Source of the DNA: Acidobacteriaceae bacterium KBS 89
GTDB taxonomy: Bacteria > Acidobacteriota > Terriglobia > Terriglobales > Acidobacteriaceae
NCBI GenBank assembly: GCA_000381605.1
Contig: KB906757.1
Location: 496,001 to 560,000 of the forward strand
Reading direction: 5' to 3'
DNA length: 64,000 bases
Part shown: positions 34,116-42,792 of the stretch, one piece after another
Layout: the number at the start of each line of letters is the position of its first letter
Numbering within the stretch: the first letter of the stretch is position 1
The notes under the pieces: model-generated
What the model saw: only the letters and a program-made list of their open reading frames with translations
What the model was told of the DNA's origin: nothing
Database searches by the model: none
Made by a program: the position numbers and the translations under genes

Positions 34116-34216
34116 CTCTGAGACTCCTTCGTGCCTAACCGATCGCATCCCATTGCGTATGCAATCGCAAGCGCAAAGAACAGAACGCTTGCCCCAATAC
34201 ACCCGATGTCCCACAT
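34112..34216 (-). CDS. 34-aa membrane peptide upstream of kdpF
   Basis: Sequence MWDIGCIGASVLFFALAIAY followed by AMGCDRLGTKESQR: one helix ending in a Cys-containing GCDRL motif. Similar micro-proteins ahead of kdpF occur in several genomes. GGGAG lies 8 bp before the ATG at 34216, and the stop overlaps the kdpF start in ATGA, indicating translational coupling. It may be an extra Kdp subunit or assembly factor; function unproven. A longer version from 34318 is possible but less likely. Confidence 0.65.
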   Translation of the reverse strand: MWDIGCIGASVLFFALAIAYAMGCDRLGTKESQR

Positions 34217-34540
34217 GATTTTGACTCCCGCCCCCGAAACGTGCTCAAAATAAGTTGCTACATTTTGAGCGATCATCGGATTCCCTGGCCGGCGGCTCCT
34301 GTGACGCCTTCTGCTCAACCGCGACCTTCACTATTGAAGCAGCCGAAGCGTAAAGAAGGTGTAGAAAGCCCGTAAAGAAGTCGTATACGACGGGGCCTGC
34401 GGCCACCTTAACGGCAAAGATCTGCAACACATCTGAGATGCCGGCAGGAAACAGATTGGGTTCATTTTTGAAGTGAGAAACTCAAGGTCGACGTAGTCGC
34501 TAACTGTCGCGCTATTTCGTTCGACGCGTTTGAACTGCCC
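34217..34540. other. 324-bp region upstream of the kdp operon
   Basis: No gene is called; a 61-codon minus frame here covers the repeats and has no recognisable feature. It contains the phased repeats and palindrome at 34349-34391, a plausible kdp control region. No kdpD/kdpE genes occur in the window. Confidence 0.55.
34349..34391 (-). promoter_or_regulatory. Phased direct repeats plus palindrome upstream of kdp
   Basis: CGTAAAGAAG occurs exactly at 34349-34358 and 34371-34380, with a degenerate copy GTGTAGAAAG between at 34360-34369, giving an 11-bp period (one helical turn). Immediately adjacent is the perfect 12-bp palindrome GTCGTATACGAC (34380-34391). Read on the kdp strand, the units are CTTCTTTACG-like, close in style to KdpE (OmpR-family) sites. 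They lie about 130-175 bp upstream of the micro-ORF start. Confidence 0.55.
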
Positions 34541-35773
34541 CTACTTCGATACGTCGCGGGGCAACGAGGGAGGCAGCAGAGCATGGATATAGCCTTTGTT
34601 CTCGGTGCAATCACTGAGCTTGATGTTGGTCAAGATGCCCGCGAGAGCACGGTCAATGACCGGCTGCTCCGGCCGAACTTTGAGGCGAGGGGCCTCCTCG
34701 GAAGTGGCGCGCGGCAGCTTGGAAAATTGGACGATGCTGTCCCAACCCTCAGGTGCGGCAAAGCTGACGACCGAGGTCGTCGCCTGCATCTTCTTGTATG
34801 GCCAGAAGGCCCAGCCAATGTCGTTTTTTTCGAGGACGCCAACAAATTTCGCAATCCACTCGTCCGAATTCTCACCAGACTCTCCAAGCCAGATCGGAAC
34901 GTTGTTTTGGTCGCGAAAGTCGACGTATTTCTGTACGGTCGATTGTTCAGCTGGAGCGTGATACCGATGGAACGTGTACACCGTATTCTTGTCGAAGGGA
35001 GCGCCGAAGATGGAAAAGTTAACGTCCCACTGCACGCCGCCGAGGATAAGAATATGATGCGTGTCGACCTGACGTATGGCCTTGGCCAATCTCTTGTAGA
35101 GCGGCTCCACAGCCGAGTTGAGCGGTTCGAGTTTCGGATAGTTGGGTACAGGTTCGTTGAGCAGATCGTAGCCGATCACCGTGTGGTCATTGCGATAATG
35201 CCGCGCGAGTCTCTGCCAGATCGCGATCGTGTGCTGCTGGGCGCTGGCGTCGCTGAACAGCCAGGGATACCCGTCGCTGTCGTCGATATTCTTTCCGGTC
35301 TGGCCTCCGGGTGCGGCGTGCAGATCAAGGATGACGTAAAGATTTTCCTGACGCGCCCACTGAACAAAACGGTCAAGTAGAGTAAAGCCCTCAGAGTTCT
35401 CAGTTTCGAAGAATTTGTAGTGTAGTGGCACGCGAATGGAGTTGAAGCCGCACTGCTTAATCAGATGGACATCCGCCTGCGTGATGTAGTTATCACGGTA
35501 GTTTCGCCAGAAATCGTGGGCCCGCTGCGGGCCAATGAGTTCTGTGACAAGCGCTTCAATCTCGCGTGGAGATTCGGGACCACCTTCGTTGAGGTGCCAC
35601 ATATAGCCCTCGGCAACAAACCAGTTGCCGACATTGATGCCGCGAAGCAGTAGTGGCTTACCCGCGCCGTCGACGATCTCCTTACCCTGGGTATGGACAA
35701 ACGGAGCTTGCGCCACCACTGGCGTAACGCAAATTGCAAAGAGGGTAGTCAAGGTCAGTCTGCGCAGCCGCAT
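34541..35773 (-). CDS. GH5 family glycoside hydrolase (exo-beta-glucanase/cellulase type)
   Basis: 410 residues, secreted; the signal ends near VVAQA (residue 21-23). A (beta/alpha)8 fold with catalytic E207 in LLNEPVP and E298 in LGESGEN; LRGINVGNWFVAEGYMW and DLHAAPGGQTG are typical of exo-1,3-beta-glucanase-like GH5 branches. The ATG at 35773 follows GAGGAA; the frame is open to 35842 but upstream residues look non-coding. A LacI-type operator (35807-35820) lies 34 bp upstream. Substrate is a beta-glucan, likely glucan or gluco-oligosaccharide given the GH3 neighbour. Confidence 0.87.
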   Translation of the reverse strand: MRLRRLTLTTLFAICVTPVVAQAPFVHTQGKEIVDGAGKPLLLRGINVGNWFVAEGYMWHLNEGGPESPREIEALVTELIGPQRAHDFWRNYRDNYITQADVHLIKQCGFNSIRVPLHYKFFETENSEGFTLLDRFVQWARQENLYVILDLHAAPGGQTGKNIDDSDGYPWLFSDASAQQHTIAIWQRLARHYRNDHTVIGYDLLNEPVPNYPKLEPLNSAVEPLYKRLAKAIRQVDTHHILILGGVQWDVNFSIFGAPFDKNTVYTFHRYHAPAEQSTVQKYVDFRDQNNVPIWLGESGENSDEWIAKFVGVLEKNDIGWAFWPYKKMQATTSVVSFAAPEGWDSIVQFSKLPRATSEEAPRLKVRPEQPVIDRALAGILTNIKLSDCTENKGYIHALLPPSLPRDVSK

Positions 35774-35806
35774 CCGGGAATTCCTCGTCTTACATGGTGG
35801 ACTATA

Positions 35807-35820
35807 GACAACCGTTTGTC
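35807..35820. promoter_or_regulatory. LacI-type operator, copy A (before GH5)
   Basis: GACAACCGTTTGTC: half-sites GACAA/TTGTC around a central CG, flanked by TA on the left. The same half-sites and spacing, and the same preceding TA, occur at 38407-38420 in the GH3/LacI intergenic region. Confidence 0.65.
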
Positions 35821-35857
35821 GATGGATTAAGACCGACCTCAAGACGAACTGAGCACC

Positions 35858-35888
35858 AAAAAAGAGCGCTGACTGTGAAAGTCAGCGC
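35858..35888 (-). terminator. Rho-independent terminator of the GH3 gene
   Basis: GCGCTGACT and AGTCAGCGC (35866-35888) form a 9-bp stem with a 5-nt loop; on the minus strand it is followed by a TCTTTTTT tract. It lies 70 bp after the stop of the minus-strand GH3 gene, upstream of the GH5 gene, separating the two transcripts. Confidence 0.75.
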
Positions 35889-35958
35889 GGAGGTAGTGTG
35901 ACCTCGAACGAACGTTCAACGTCCGAGCTTTTGAGGTTCCCTTGGCTTTACAGCGCGC

Positions 35959-38283
35959 TCAGGGAACGACAGAGAAGGTGGCGTGCTCTGCGGCCGTCGA
36001 ATCCTCCCCCATCCATAAATCGAAGACTCCGGGTTCTACTGCCCATCGATGCGTCTGTGGGCTCCAAAAGCCAAGATCCTTGGTATGCAGCGTTAGACTG
36101 ACAGTGCGTTTCTCACCCCCACTAAGATGAAGCCGAGTAAAGCCCTTCAACTCCCGCCGTGGTCGGGAAGCGCTGCCCGCCCGTTGGTGCGTGTAGAGCT
36201 GCAATACCTCGTCTCCTGCAACAGCAGCCGTATTTTGAACGTCGACCGCTGCGGTCAAAGATCCATCAGCACGCATCGAGGACGTATCGACCTTGAAATT
36301 TGAAAGGTGAAAGCTGGCGTAGCTGAGTCCATAACCAAAGGGATAAAGGGGCGAGCTGGAACCGTCCCAATAACGAGTGTCCGTCTCATCGGGAATCTGC
36401 GTCAGATTTTGGGAGTAGTAGATAGGAATCTGTCCCACGCTTCGCGGCCACGTAACCGGCAGCTTTCCACCAGGATTGGCGATCCCCGTAAGCAGGTTCG
36501 CAATTGCATTGCCCCCTTCAGTACCCGGATACCACGCCTCAAGGATCGCAGGAACATGCTGCGACGCCCAGGTGATATCGAGCGGTCGGCCATTGAGCAA
36601 AACGAGCACGACAGGCTTACCCGTCGCAACAGCAGCTTCAAGCAACTCTTGCTGCCTGCCGGGGAGGCTGAGGTTTGATCGTGATGCCCTTTCCCCGCTC
36701 ATATTCTGAGCCTCGCCCAGAACAAGAATTGCTACATCTGATCTTTTGACCTGATCAATCGCGTGTTGGAACTCGGCGTCCCGTTCCTGTTGCGTTCGAA
36801 GCACAGGCTTCGGGCTGGCGAACTGTTCATCGAAGATCGACGGTTGGACACGGTCGATCTCAACACCTTTGGAATAATTGACCGTTACCGTAGAACCTAA
36901 CTTCTTGGTCAGACCCTCGAGAACGGTGACGGCGTCCCCCGGATGCCCTGCAAGGCTCCACGAGCCCATTGTGTCTGGTTTGGAATCTGCAAGCGGACCG
37001 ACAACGGCGATGGAGGCGACAGACTTCTTCAGCGGCAACAAACCAGCTTCATTGCGTAAGAGCACCGCGCTGCGCTCGGCTGCCACGCGTGCTGCCTCGT
37101 GCTGTGCGGTTGAACCCAACTCTGCCTTGGCGTGGTCGAGCGAAGCATAAGGATTGGTGAAGAGGCCTAGCCGGTACTTCATCAGCAGGATGGCACGGAC
37201 CGAATCATCGATTGTAGATTCTTTGACGAGTCCGCTCTTAACTGCCGCGGCCAGACTGTCGCGAAAGACACTCCCTGTCATCTCCATATTCAGACCGGAG
37301 TTTACGGCACGAACAGCGGCATCTTCGGGTCCATCGGCGAATCCATGGGTCTTTAGATTTTCTACTGTTCGCCAGTCGCTGACAACAAAGCCCTCAAATC
37401 CCCACTTCTCTCGCAGAACGTCGCGCAGAAGAAACCTGTTGCCTGAGGCGGGGACACCATTCAGATCCATATACGCGCTCATCAGCGACCCTACACCGGC
37501 CTCTACAGCCGCATGGAAAGGCGGCAGATATACGTTCCACAGCTGCTCATCCGAGATGTTGGCGGAGTCATAGTCCCGCCCTCCCTCAGCAGCGCCGTAG
37601 CCGGCAAAGTGTTTCACGCACGCGAGAATATGATCCGCGCTCCCGATGGCATCGCCCTGAAACCCGCGCACCTGCGCCTCGGCCATCCGCGAACCCAGAT
37701 AAGGATCTTCACCGGCACCTTCCATGATGCGACCCCAGCGCGGATCTCTCGCAACGTCAACCATCGGCGCAAAAGTCCATTTAATTCCAACCGAACTCGC
37801 CTCTCGGGCCGCCATGCTCTGCACATGCTGTGCCTCGGCGGGGTCCCAGGAAGAAGCGAGCGCCAGGGGAATTGGATAGATAGTCCGGAATCCGTGAATG
37901 ACGTCGTAGCCGAAGATCAGCGGAATGTGCAGCCGGGTCTGGTCGACAGCGACGTGTTGCAGTCGGTTGATTTCAACCGGATCGGTGATGAAGAGAAACG
38001 AGCCAACCTGTCCTCTGCGTATTCGCTCGTCGTGGGAGACGGAGTCCTTCTCCTGGAAGGCAATCTGGCTCATCTGGCCAATCTTCTCCTCGAGCGTCAT
38101 TCTGCTCAAGAGGTCGCTGACAAAATGCGAAGCCTTGGCGTCCTCCGCAGGCGCCGTCGCGGACGTGGAACCGTGCTGCTGCGCCCGGGAGACCGGTCCG
38201 GCGATGCCCAGTATCAGTGAGATCGTGACGCTGGAAGCAAGAGCACACGGAACGTAGATACGGGCGGTGCGCGAGAAAAACAT
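35959..38283 (-). CDS. GH3 beta-glucosidase, BglX type
   Basis: 774 residues, close to the 765 of E. coli BglX, with the same order: signal peptide (about 1-34), TIM-barrel domain with KHFAGYGAAEGGRDY and nucleophile D303 in VVSDWRTVENL, alpha/beta sandwich (LVLLNGRPLDITW), and fibronectin-III-like tail. Periplasmic hydrolysis of beta-gluco-oligosaccharides is expected. The ATG at 38283 is preceded by GGAG; upstream codons in the open frame resemble non-coding sequence. It is divergent from LacI, sharing the operator at 38407-38420, and ends with a clear terminator. Confidence 0.9.
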   Translation of the reverse strand: MFFSRTARIYVPCALASSVTISLILGIAGPVSRAQQHGSTSATAPAEDAKASHFVSDLLSRMTLEEKIGQMSQIAFQEKDSVSHDERIRRGQVGSFLFITDPVEINRLQHVAVDQTRLHIPLIFGYDVIHGFRTIYPIPLALASSWDPAEAQHVQSMAAREASSVGIKWTFAPMVDVARDPRWGRIMEGAGEDPYLGSRMAEAQVRGFQGDAIGSADHILACVKHFAGYGAAEGGRDYDSANISDEQLWNVYLPPFHAAVEAGVGSLMSAYMDLNGVPASGNRFLLRDVLREKWGFEGFVVSDWRTVENLKTHGFADGPEDAAVRAVNSGLNMEMTGSVFRDSLAAAVKSGLVKESTIDDSVRAILLMKYRLGLFTNPYASLDHAKAELGSTAQHEAARVAAERSAVLLRNEAGLLPLKKSVASIAVVGPLADSKPDTMGSWSLAGHPGDAVTVLEGLTKKLGSTVTVNYSKGVEIDRVQPSIFDEQFASPKPVLRTQQERDAEFQHAIDQVKRSDVAILVLGEAQNMSGERASRSNLSLPGRQQELLEAAVATGKPVVLVLLNGRPLDITWASQHVPAILEAWYPGTEGGNAIANLLTGIANPGGKLPVTWPRSVGQIPIYYSQNLTQIPDETDTRYWDGSSSPLYPFGYGLSYASFHLSNFKVDTSSMRADGSLTAAVDVQNTAAVAGDEVLQLYTHQRAGSASRPRRELKGFTRLHLSGGEKRTVSLTLHTKDLGFWSPQTHRWAVEPGVFDLWMGEDSTAAEHATFSVVP

Positions 38284-38406
38284 AGAACTCCGGCTTGCGG
38301 TTGGCGTCCTCACTTGGCAGTAAAGGGCGGCGCTGAGTGGCAGACGAGGCGTCACGGTGCAGCAGGGCACCCGCGCCCTCGTGTGGGATCAAGCCAAACA
38401 ATACTA

Positions 38407-38420
38407 GACAAACGCTTGTC
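38407..38420. promoter_or_regulatory. LacI-type operator, copy B (GH3/LacI intergenic)
   Basis: GACAAACGCTTGTC, matching copy A at 35807 in 12 of 14 positions, with all half-site bases and the central CG conserved and preceded by the same TA. It sits midway between the divergent GH3 and lacI-family start codons, so one bound dimer could control both. Confidence 0.7.
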
Positions 38421-38548
38421 TTTATGTCCAGCATTCTTTTCCAGGTTTGTTTCGCTTCAAATCCCTGGTGCGTCCACCGCGGGCCAAATCTGAGGAGCAG
38501 CTCCATAATGTGCTTACCTAAACCGGGTCTCGGCTAGACTGGTTCCCT

Positions 38549-39604
38549 ATGCCCAAGAAGCCGCCGTCTATCCCAGCGTCCGCGCGACGCGTCAGCCTCA
38601 AGATGCTGGCCGAATATCTGGATCTGAGTCCGGCAACGGTCTCCTTTGTGCTGAACAACGCCCCAGGCCGTTCGATCCCGCCAGCGACGCGAGAAAGGGT
38701 AAAGGCAGCCGCAAAGAAATTCGGCTACCAGCCCAGCCTGATCGCACGTTCGCTGCAAGGACTCAGAACACAGACCATCGGCATCCTGCTTCCAGAACTT
38801 GGCGAGGGCTACCACTCGCAGGTACTCGGCGGAGCTGCCGATGTCCTGATGCAAGAAGGCTACTTCTTCTTCACAGCTCACCACCGGCACAGGAAAGACC
38901 TGGTTGCAGAGTACCCCCGTCTCTTGCAGGCCCGCGGCGTAGATGGCATCCTCGCGATCGATACTCAACTCGAGGGGCTCCTCCCTGCACCTACCGTCTC
39001 GGTTGCCGGCCACGCTGAGTTCCCTGGAATCACCAATGTAATTCTCGACCATCACCGGGCGGCCGAGCTCGCACTGGGTCACCTATATCGCCTGGGACAC
39101 CGCAAGATCGCGTATATGCATGGCCAGCCCTTCAGCTCAGACTCGCAGACTCGGTGGCAGTCGACTATGCAGGTAGCGCGTGCGCTTTCTCTCGAGGTAC
39201 CCAACGACCTCATCATTCAGCTGGACAAAGACCTCAACACCCCGGAACTTGGTTATCCGGGAATCCACCAGTTGCTGCTGCGACGCAGAGACTTTACAGC
39301 AGTACTCTGTTTCAATGACGTGTCTGCAATCGGCAGCATTCGAGCTCTTCACGACGCTGGGCTCGAGGTGCCCGCCGACGTCTCCGTACTTGGCTTCGAC
39401 GATATTCAGGCCGCCGCCTACATTGTTCCGAGCCTGACGACGATCCGTCAGCCCCTGCAGCACATGGGCGCTTTGGCAGCCAGTTCCTTGCTCAAAAAGC
39501 TGGCCCACGAAAAACTCCCGGACATCATTAAGGTCGATCCCGAACTGGTCGTGCGCGAATCGACAGCCCAGGTACGTTCCGCCGCACGTCGACACACTCC
39601 GTAG
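38549..39604 (+). CDS. LacI family transcriptional regulator
   Basis: 351 residues. The N-terminal helix-turn-helix (VSLKMLAEYLDLSPATVSFVL, about 15-35, in overlapping pieces) and hinge helix (AARSLQGLRTQTIGILLPE region) are followed by a periplasmic-binding-protein-like sensor domain. Signature features DVSVLGFDDIQAAAYIVPSL and TTIRQPLQHMG are present. It likely represses the divergent GH3 gene, itself and the GH5 gene through GACAAnCGnTTGTC sites, responding to a gluco-oligosaccharide or its product. Ligand unknown. Confidence 0.88.
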   Translation: MPKKPPSIPASARRVSLKMLAEYLDLSPATVSFVLNNAPGRSIPPATRERVKAAAKKFGYQPSLIARSLQGLRTQTIGILLPELGEGYHSQVLGGAADVLMQEGYFFFTAHHRHRKDLVAEYPRLLQARGVDGILAIDTQLEGLLPAPTVSVAGHAEFPGITNVILDHHRAAELALGHLYRLGHRKIAYMHGQPFSSDSQTRWQSTMQVARALSLEVPNDLIIQLDKDLNTPELGYPGIHQLLLRRRDFTAVLCFNDVSAIGSIRALHDAGLEVPADVSVLGFDDIQAAAYIVPSLTTIRQPLQHMGALAASSLLKKLAHEKLPDIIKVDPELVVRESTAQVRSAARRHTP

Positions 39605-39653
39605 CCTCGTGTCCAGAACGGCATTAGTCCGTAGCGCCTTCCTTAGTGGAGCT

Positions 39654-42600
39654 TCATTTGGTCGTCGCAGCGGTGGCGACAGGCTGACGTAGATGGTCGT
39701 AGTTGAGAATTGCGTTGAAGACCAGGTCGTAACTTCCTATGGTCTCTCCGCGGTAGACGGGATTATTCGCGAATAGCAGCACGTTGCCCGCACCCAGGTG
39801 AGCGTTCACCACAATGGCACGCTCCGCGATGGTGCCCGCTTTGTCCAGAAGCCCAGAGAGCAGCAAGGTCTTTTGGTCACTAAATCGCAGGACCACCTCT
39901 GGCCGAAGAGAGACCGGAATCACCTGAAGATTATTTCGCATCTGGTCTTCGTTCAGCTGTTTGGGCTGCCACGGCTGTTGCTTCGGCATTACCTCAGGCT
40001 CCGCGGATGGGCGACCCTGCGTGATGTCACTGTCGTCCGGACCTCCACGGCCCGTAGGACGGCGTTCGTAAGGATCGGTCAACGCACGTCCTCCTTGTCG
40101 CCCCACGGTATTGCTGACGTTGAACACCATGCCGTTGGCGCTGATGACGGGGAGAGTCGGACCATAGCCATTGGCGATCGGACTCGACGGCGCAACAAAG
40201 ACACTATTGAGAACGCTACCGACAACACGCGCATCATCACGCGGTGCGACGCTGACGCCCGGAGCCAGCCCCGAATCAATGGCGAACTGCGCCGTATCTT
40301 CACCCGTGATCAGCAGGCCGCCCTTTTCGACAAACCTCTTCAAATGCGCGAGGCCGTCGTACCCGAGACCTGGACGCATGTCCGCAGTTGAATCAAGTAG
40401 TCCGAGGTTAGGAGTAAGTTCGCTCTTTTGCCACGGCAGCGCGTTCCCCCACATCGGCATACCGTTGACAATGTCTTGAGAAGACGAGCGGCCCACCGGA
40501 GCAAAGACGATCACGTCATACTTGCTGCGAAGATCGCCCTCGGAGGCGACCGCTTGCGTACTGATGTACGAGAACGGAATGCCTGCCTTATCGAACGCCA
40601 GCCTCCACCAGCCTTCGGTCTGCGTTCCAAGCCATGTATGCATAAAGGCGATGCGCGGCGCTGACGCAGGACGCCTAGCCACGGATGGGGCTGCACTAAG
40701 ACGGGTGGCGTCCAGTGAGAACTTGCGGAGGGTTGCACCAATGGACTCCTCGTCTACTTGAGTGACAAGCAGAGAGCCTGCGGCGAAATGCTTGCCCTCG
40801 GCGTCAAACTCCTTCTCAGTGGTCTCGATGTGCGCATGCTTCAAGCTGTAGACGAGCGACAGTAGCGAGGTCTGGCCCGTATTAGCGATCGCGTAGATCG
40901 ACCCGGACCCGCTGATCTTGCCGGACGCGCCGTCGAAGTCGGCTGCCGGTGTCATCGGCGCCTTCAGGATGGCGTTGTCGGTCAACCGAACGGCTTTGAC
41001 GTTGAACAGTTGGCTGAACGACCATCCGGTGTCATCGTAAGGATGCTTCTGAGGATCGTCAGGCGCCCAGTACTGCCTGTCCAGCAGCGCATCCGCAACG
41101 CGCGAGAACGGCTGGTCAAGCCGCACAACATAGCTGCCCGCAGGAAATGTCTGCGTGGTTGGTTTATCGCCACGCTTGGCTGGTGGAACGGTACAGGTCG
41201 TCGCCGCGGAGAGTTGTTGTACCTCGACATGCTGCAGCTTCAGCACATTGAGCAACTGCAACTGGCGGTTCAACTCGGCGGCATCGGCGGGCAGCACGTA
41301 GGCCGCTGGCCCGTCGAGCGAGGGCTTTTGCACCGAGCGCTTACTCTTTGCGTAATAATTTTCAAGAAAATGACGTGTATTGCGCGAGAAATACGCCAGC
41401 GTTGAGAGCAGAGCGCTCTCTTCATAATTATTGTTGTCGCGCTGAGACCACATCACCGTAGGCAGGGGAGGGTTCTGCCGGTACCACGTCCGCGAATACT
41501 CCTCTGGCTGCAGAATGCGCTTTACTGTGTCCGCTCCACCGTTACCGAAGGTCTCGTAGAGTCGGCTTATCCCGTTGTGCATCCCAGCAAGGAACATGAG
41601 ATAACCCGGGCTCCATGTATCGAAGTCGCCGTGCGTAAAAACGCCAGGCATCCCCAGCGACTGCATCTGCGCGACGTTGTTCCAGCCCAGCTCCGCCCAT
41701 TCGTCCGCCAGCGTCGGGTCAATCCACGCGTTGTACGGCCCGTCCCCGACCGTGTTGTCGTAAAGGAACGGCACAGACTCGTGAAGATCGTGCAGTACCT
41801 GGGCATGCCAGCCAAGGTAGGTGTTCAACACATTGTTGGTCAAGTTCAGCGTCATGCCCATTGCGTCGCGATTGTTATCGTGCGCAACGTAATGGCCCCA
41901 GTAGGCGAGTCGCGGCCAGTCCTGCCCCGGATGCGCCTTGTGCCAGCGGTAAATATCAACCATGCGGTCTCTTCCATCGACCTCGACCACCGGCGTGATC
42001 AGCACGATCATGTGAGATCGGATGTACTTGATATATGGGGCGTCGTCGACGGCCAATCGATAGGCCAGCTCCATCAGCGCTGTCGGTGCTCCCGTCTCGC
42101 TCGAGTGGATCGTCCCGGTGATGTAGTAAACCGGATACGACTGGTCGATCAACGGCTGTGCTTTGCTGTCGTCCAGCCCTATCGTCCGCGGGTCAGCAAG
42201 CTTCGCAAGACGCTCGCCATTATCCTTCGCGCCCTGAAGCAGAGCAGGATCAGCGATGGCGACGGCGATCATCTCGCGATTCTCCTCCGTGTGCCCGATG
42301 GAGAAAACTTTCACTCGCGGCGAAGCCGATTCGAGTTGATGAAAATACTTGTAAACGTCCTCGGCGTAGGGAAGCATGTCCGGAGCCCCGGCAACGTCGC
42401 CCAGCACCTTCGCCGGCGTCGGAACCGTCGCCGAAGCCGGTAGGTAGTCCACCAGACGAGAAGAGAACTGCGGATCAGTCGTGTATTTGCGGATGTGGTC
42501 GGTATAGGCCTGATCGATCGGCTGCCTGCTGTCTCGCGCAAACCCCTCGTTCAAACCAGTTTGGGCGGCGGCAGGATAGGTGACAAAGGACAGGATCGTC

Positions 42601-42662
42601 GCAGGGACAAGGGCGAACAGAAAGCGGCTCGATCTCATAGTTTTCAGGGGTGCTGTAACCAT
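39654..42662 (-). CDS. Exported M14 family zinc carboxypeptidase
   Basis: About 1002 residues. The signal peptide ends near AAAQ (residue 34). Peptidase domain at about 85-460 with zinc ligands H186 and E189 in TIHSSETGAP; HDNNRDAMGM and HDLHESVPF are typical of the large M14-like peptidases of Acidobacteriota and Bacteroidota. The long C-terminal half (about 550-1000) has glutamine-amidotransferase-like fold features (GLLITGEDTAQFAI) and no zinc motif. The frame is open to 42794; I start at 42662, with 42638 an alternative that suits the signal peptide even better. Divergent from the NiCoT gene. Substrate unknown; periplasmic peptide scavenging or cell-wall peptides are likely. Confidence 0.8.
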   Translation of the reverse strand: MVTAPLKTMRSSRFLFALVPATILSFVTYPAAAQTGLNEGFARDSRQPIDQAYTDHIRKYTTDPQFSSRLVDYLPASATVPTPAKVLGDVAGAPDMLPYAEDVYKYFHQLESASPRVKVFSIGHTEENREMIAVAIADPALLQGAKDNGERLAKLADPRTIGLDDSKAQPLIDQSYPVYYITGTIHSSETGAPTALMELAYRLAVDDAPYIKYIRSHMIVLITPVVEVDGRDRMVDIYRWHKAHPGQDWPRLAYWGHYVAHDNNRDAMGMTLNLTNNVLNTYLGWHAQVLHDLHESVPFLYDNTVGDGPYNAWIDPTLADEWAELGWNNVAQMQSLGMPGVFTHGDFDTWSPGYLMFLAGMHNGISRLYETFGNGGADTVKRILQPEEYSRTWYRQNPPLPTVMWSQRDNNNYEESALLSTLAYFSRNTRHFLENYYAKSKRSVQKPSLDGPAAYVLPADAAELNRQLQLLNVLKLQHVEVQQLSAATTCTVPPAKRGDKPTTQTFPAGSYVVRLDQPFSRVADALLDRQYWAPDDPQKHPYDDTGWSFSQLFNVKAVRLTDNAILKAPMTPAADFDGASGKISGSGSIYAIANTGQTSLLSLVYSLKHAHIETTEKEFDAEGKHFAAGSLLVTQVDEESIGATLRKFSLDATRLSAAPSVARRPASAPRIAFMHTWLGTQTEGWWRLAFDKAGIPFSYISTQAVASEGDLRSKYDVIVFAPVGRSSSQDIVNGMPMWGNALPWQKSELTPNLGLLDSTADMRPGLGYDGLAHLKRFVEKGGLLITGEDTAQFAIDSGLAPGVSVAPRDDARVVGSVLNSVFVAPSSPIANGYGPTLPVISANGMVFNVSNTVGRQGGRALTDPYERRPTGRGGPDDSDITQGRPSAEPEVMPKQQPWQPKQLNEDQMRNNLQVIPVSLRPEVVLRFSDQKTLLLSGLLDKAGTIAERAIVVNAHLGAGNVLLFANNPVYRGETIGSYDLVFNAILNYDHLRQPVATAATTK

Positions 42663-42792
42663 CTTATTGCGGGTCTCAGCCGAAACGGCAACTCCGGGGA
42701 AGAAAATTCGGAGTGCCCCATCACTTTCCCCGAACCGGTTTGCCTCTATCATGGAACACGAAGGTTTCCAGTCGCGGAACGGACTCCCGACC

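Noticed and set aside
34245..34430. 61-codon minus-strand frame upstream of kdp
   Set aside because: Covers the phased repeats, has no recognised protein features, and overlaps no conserved start.
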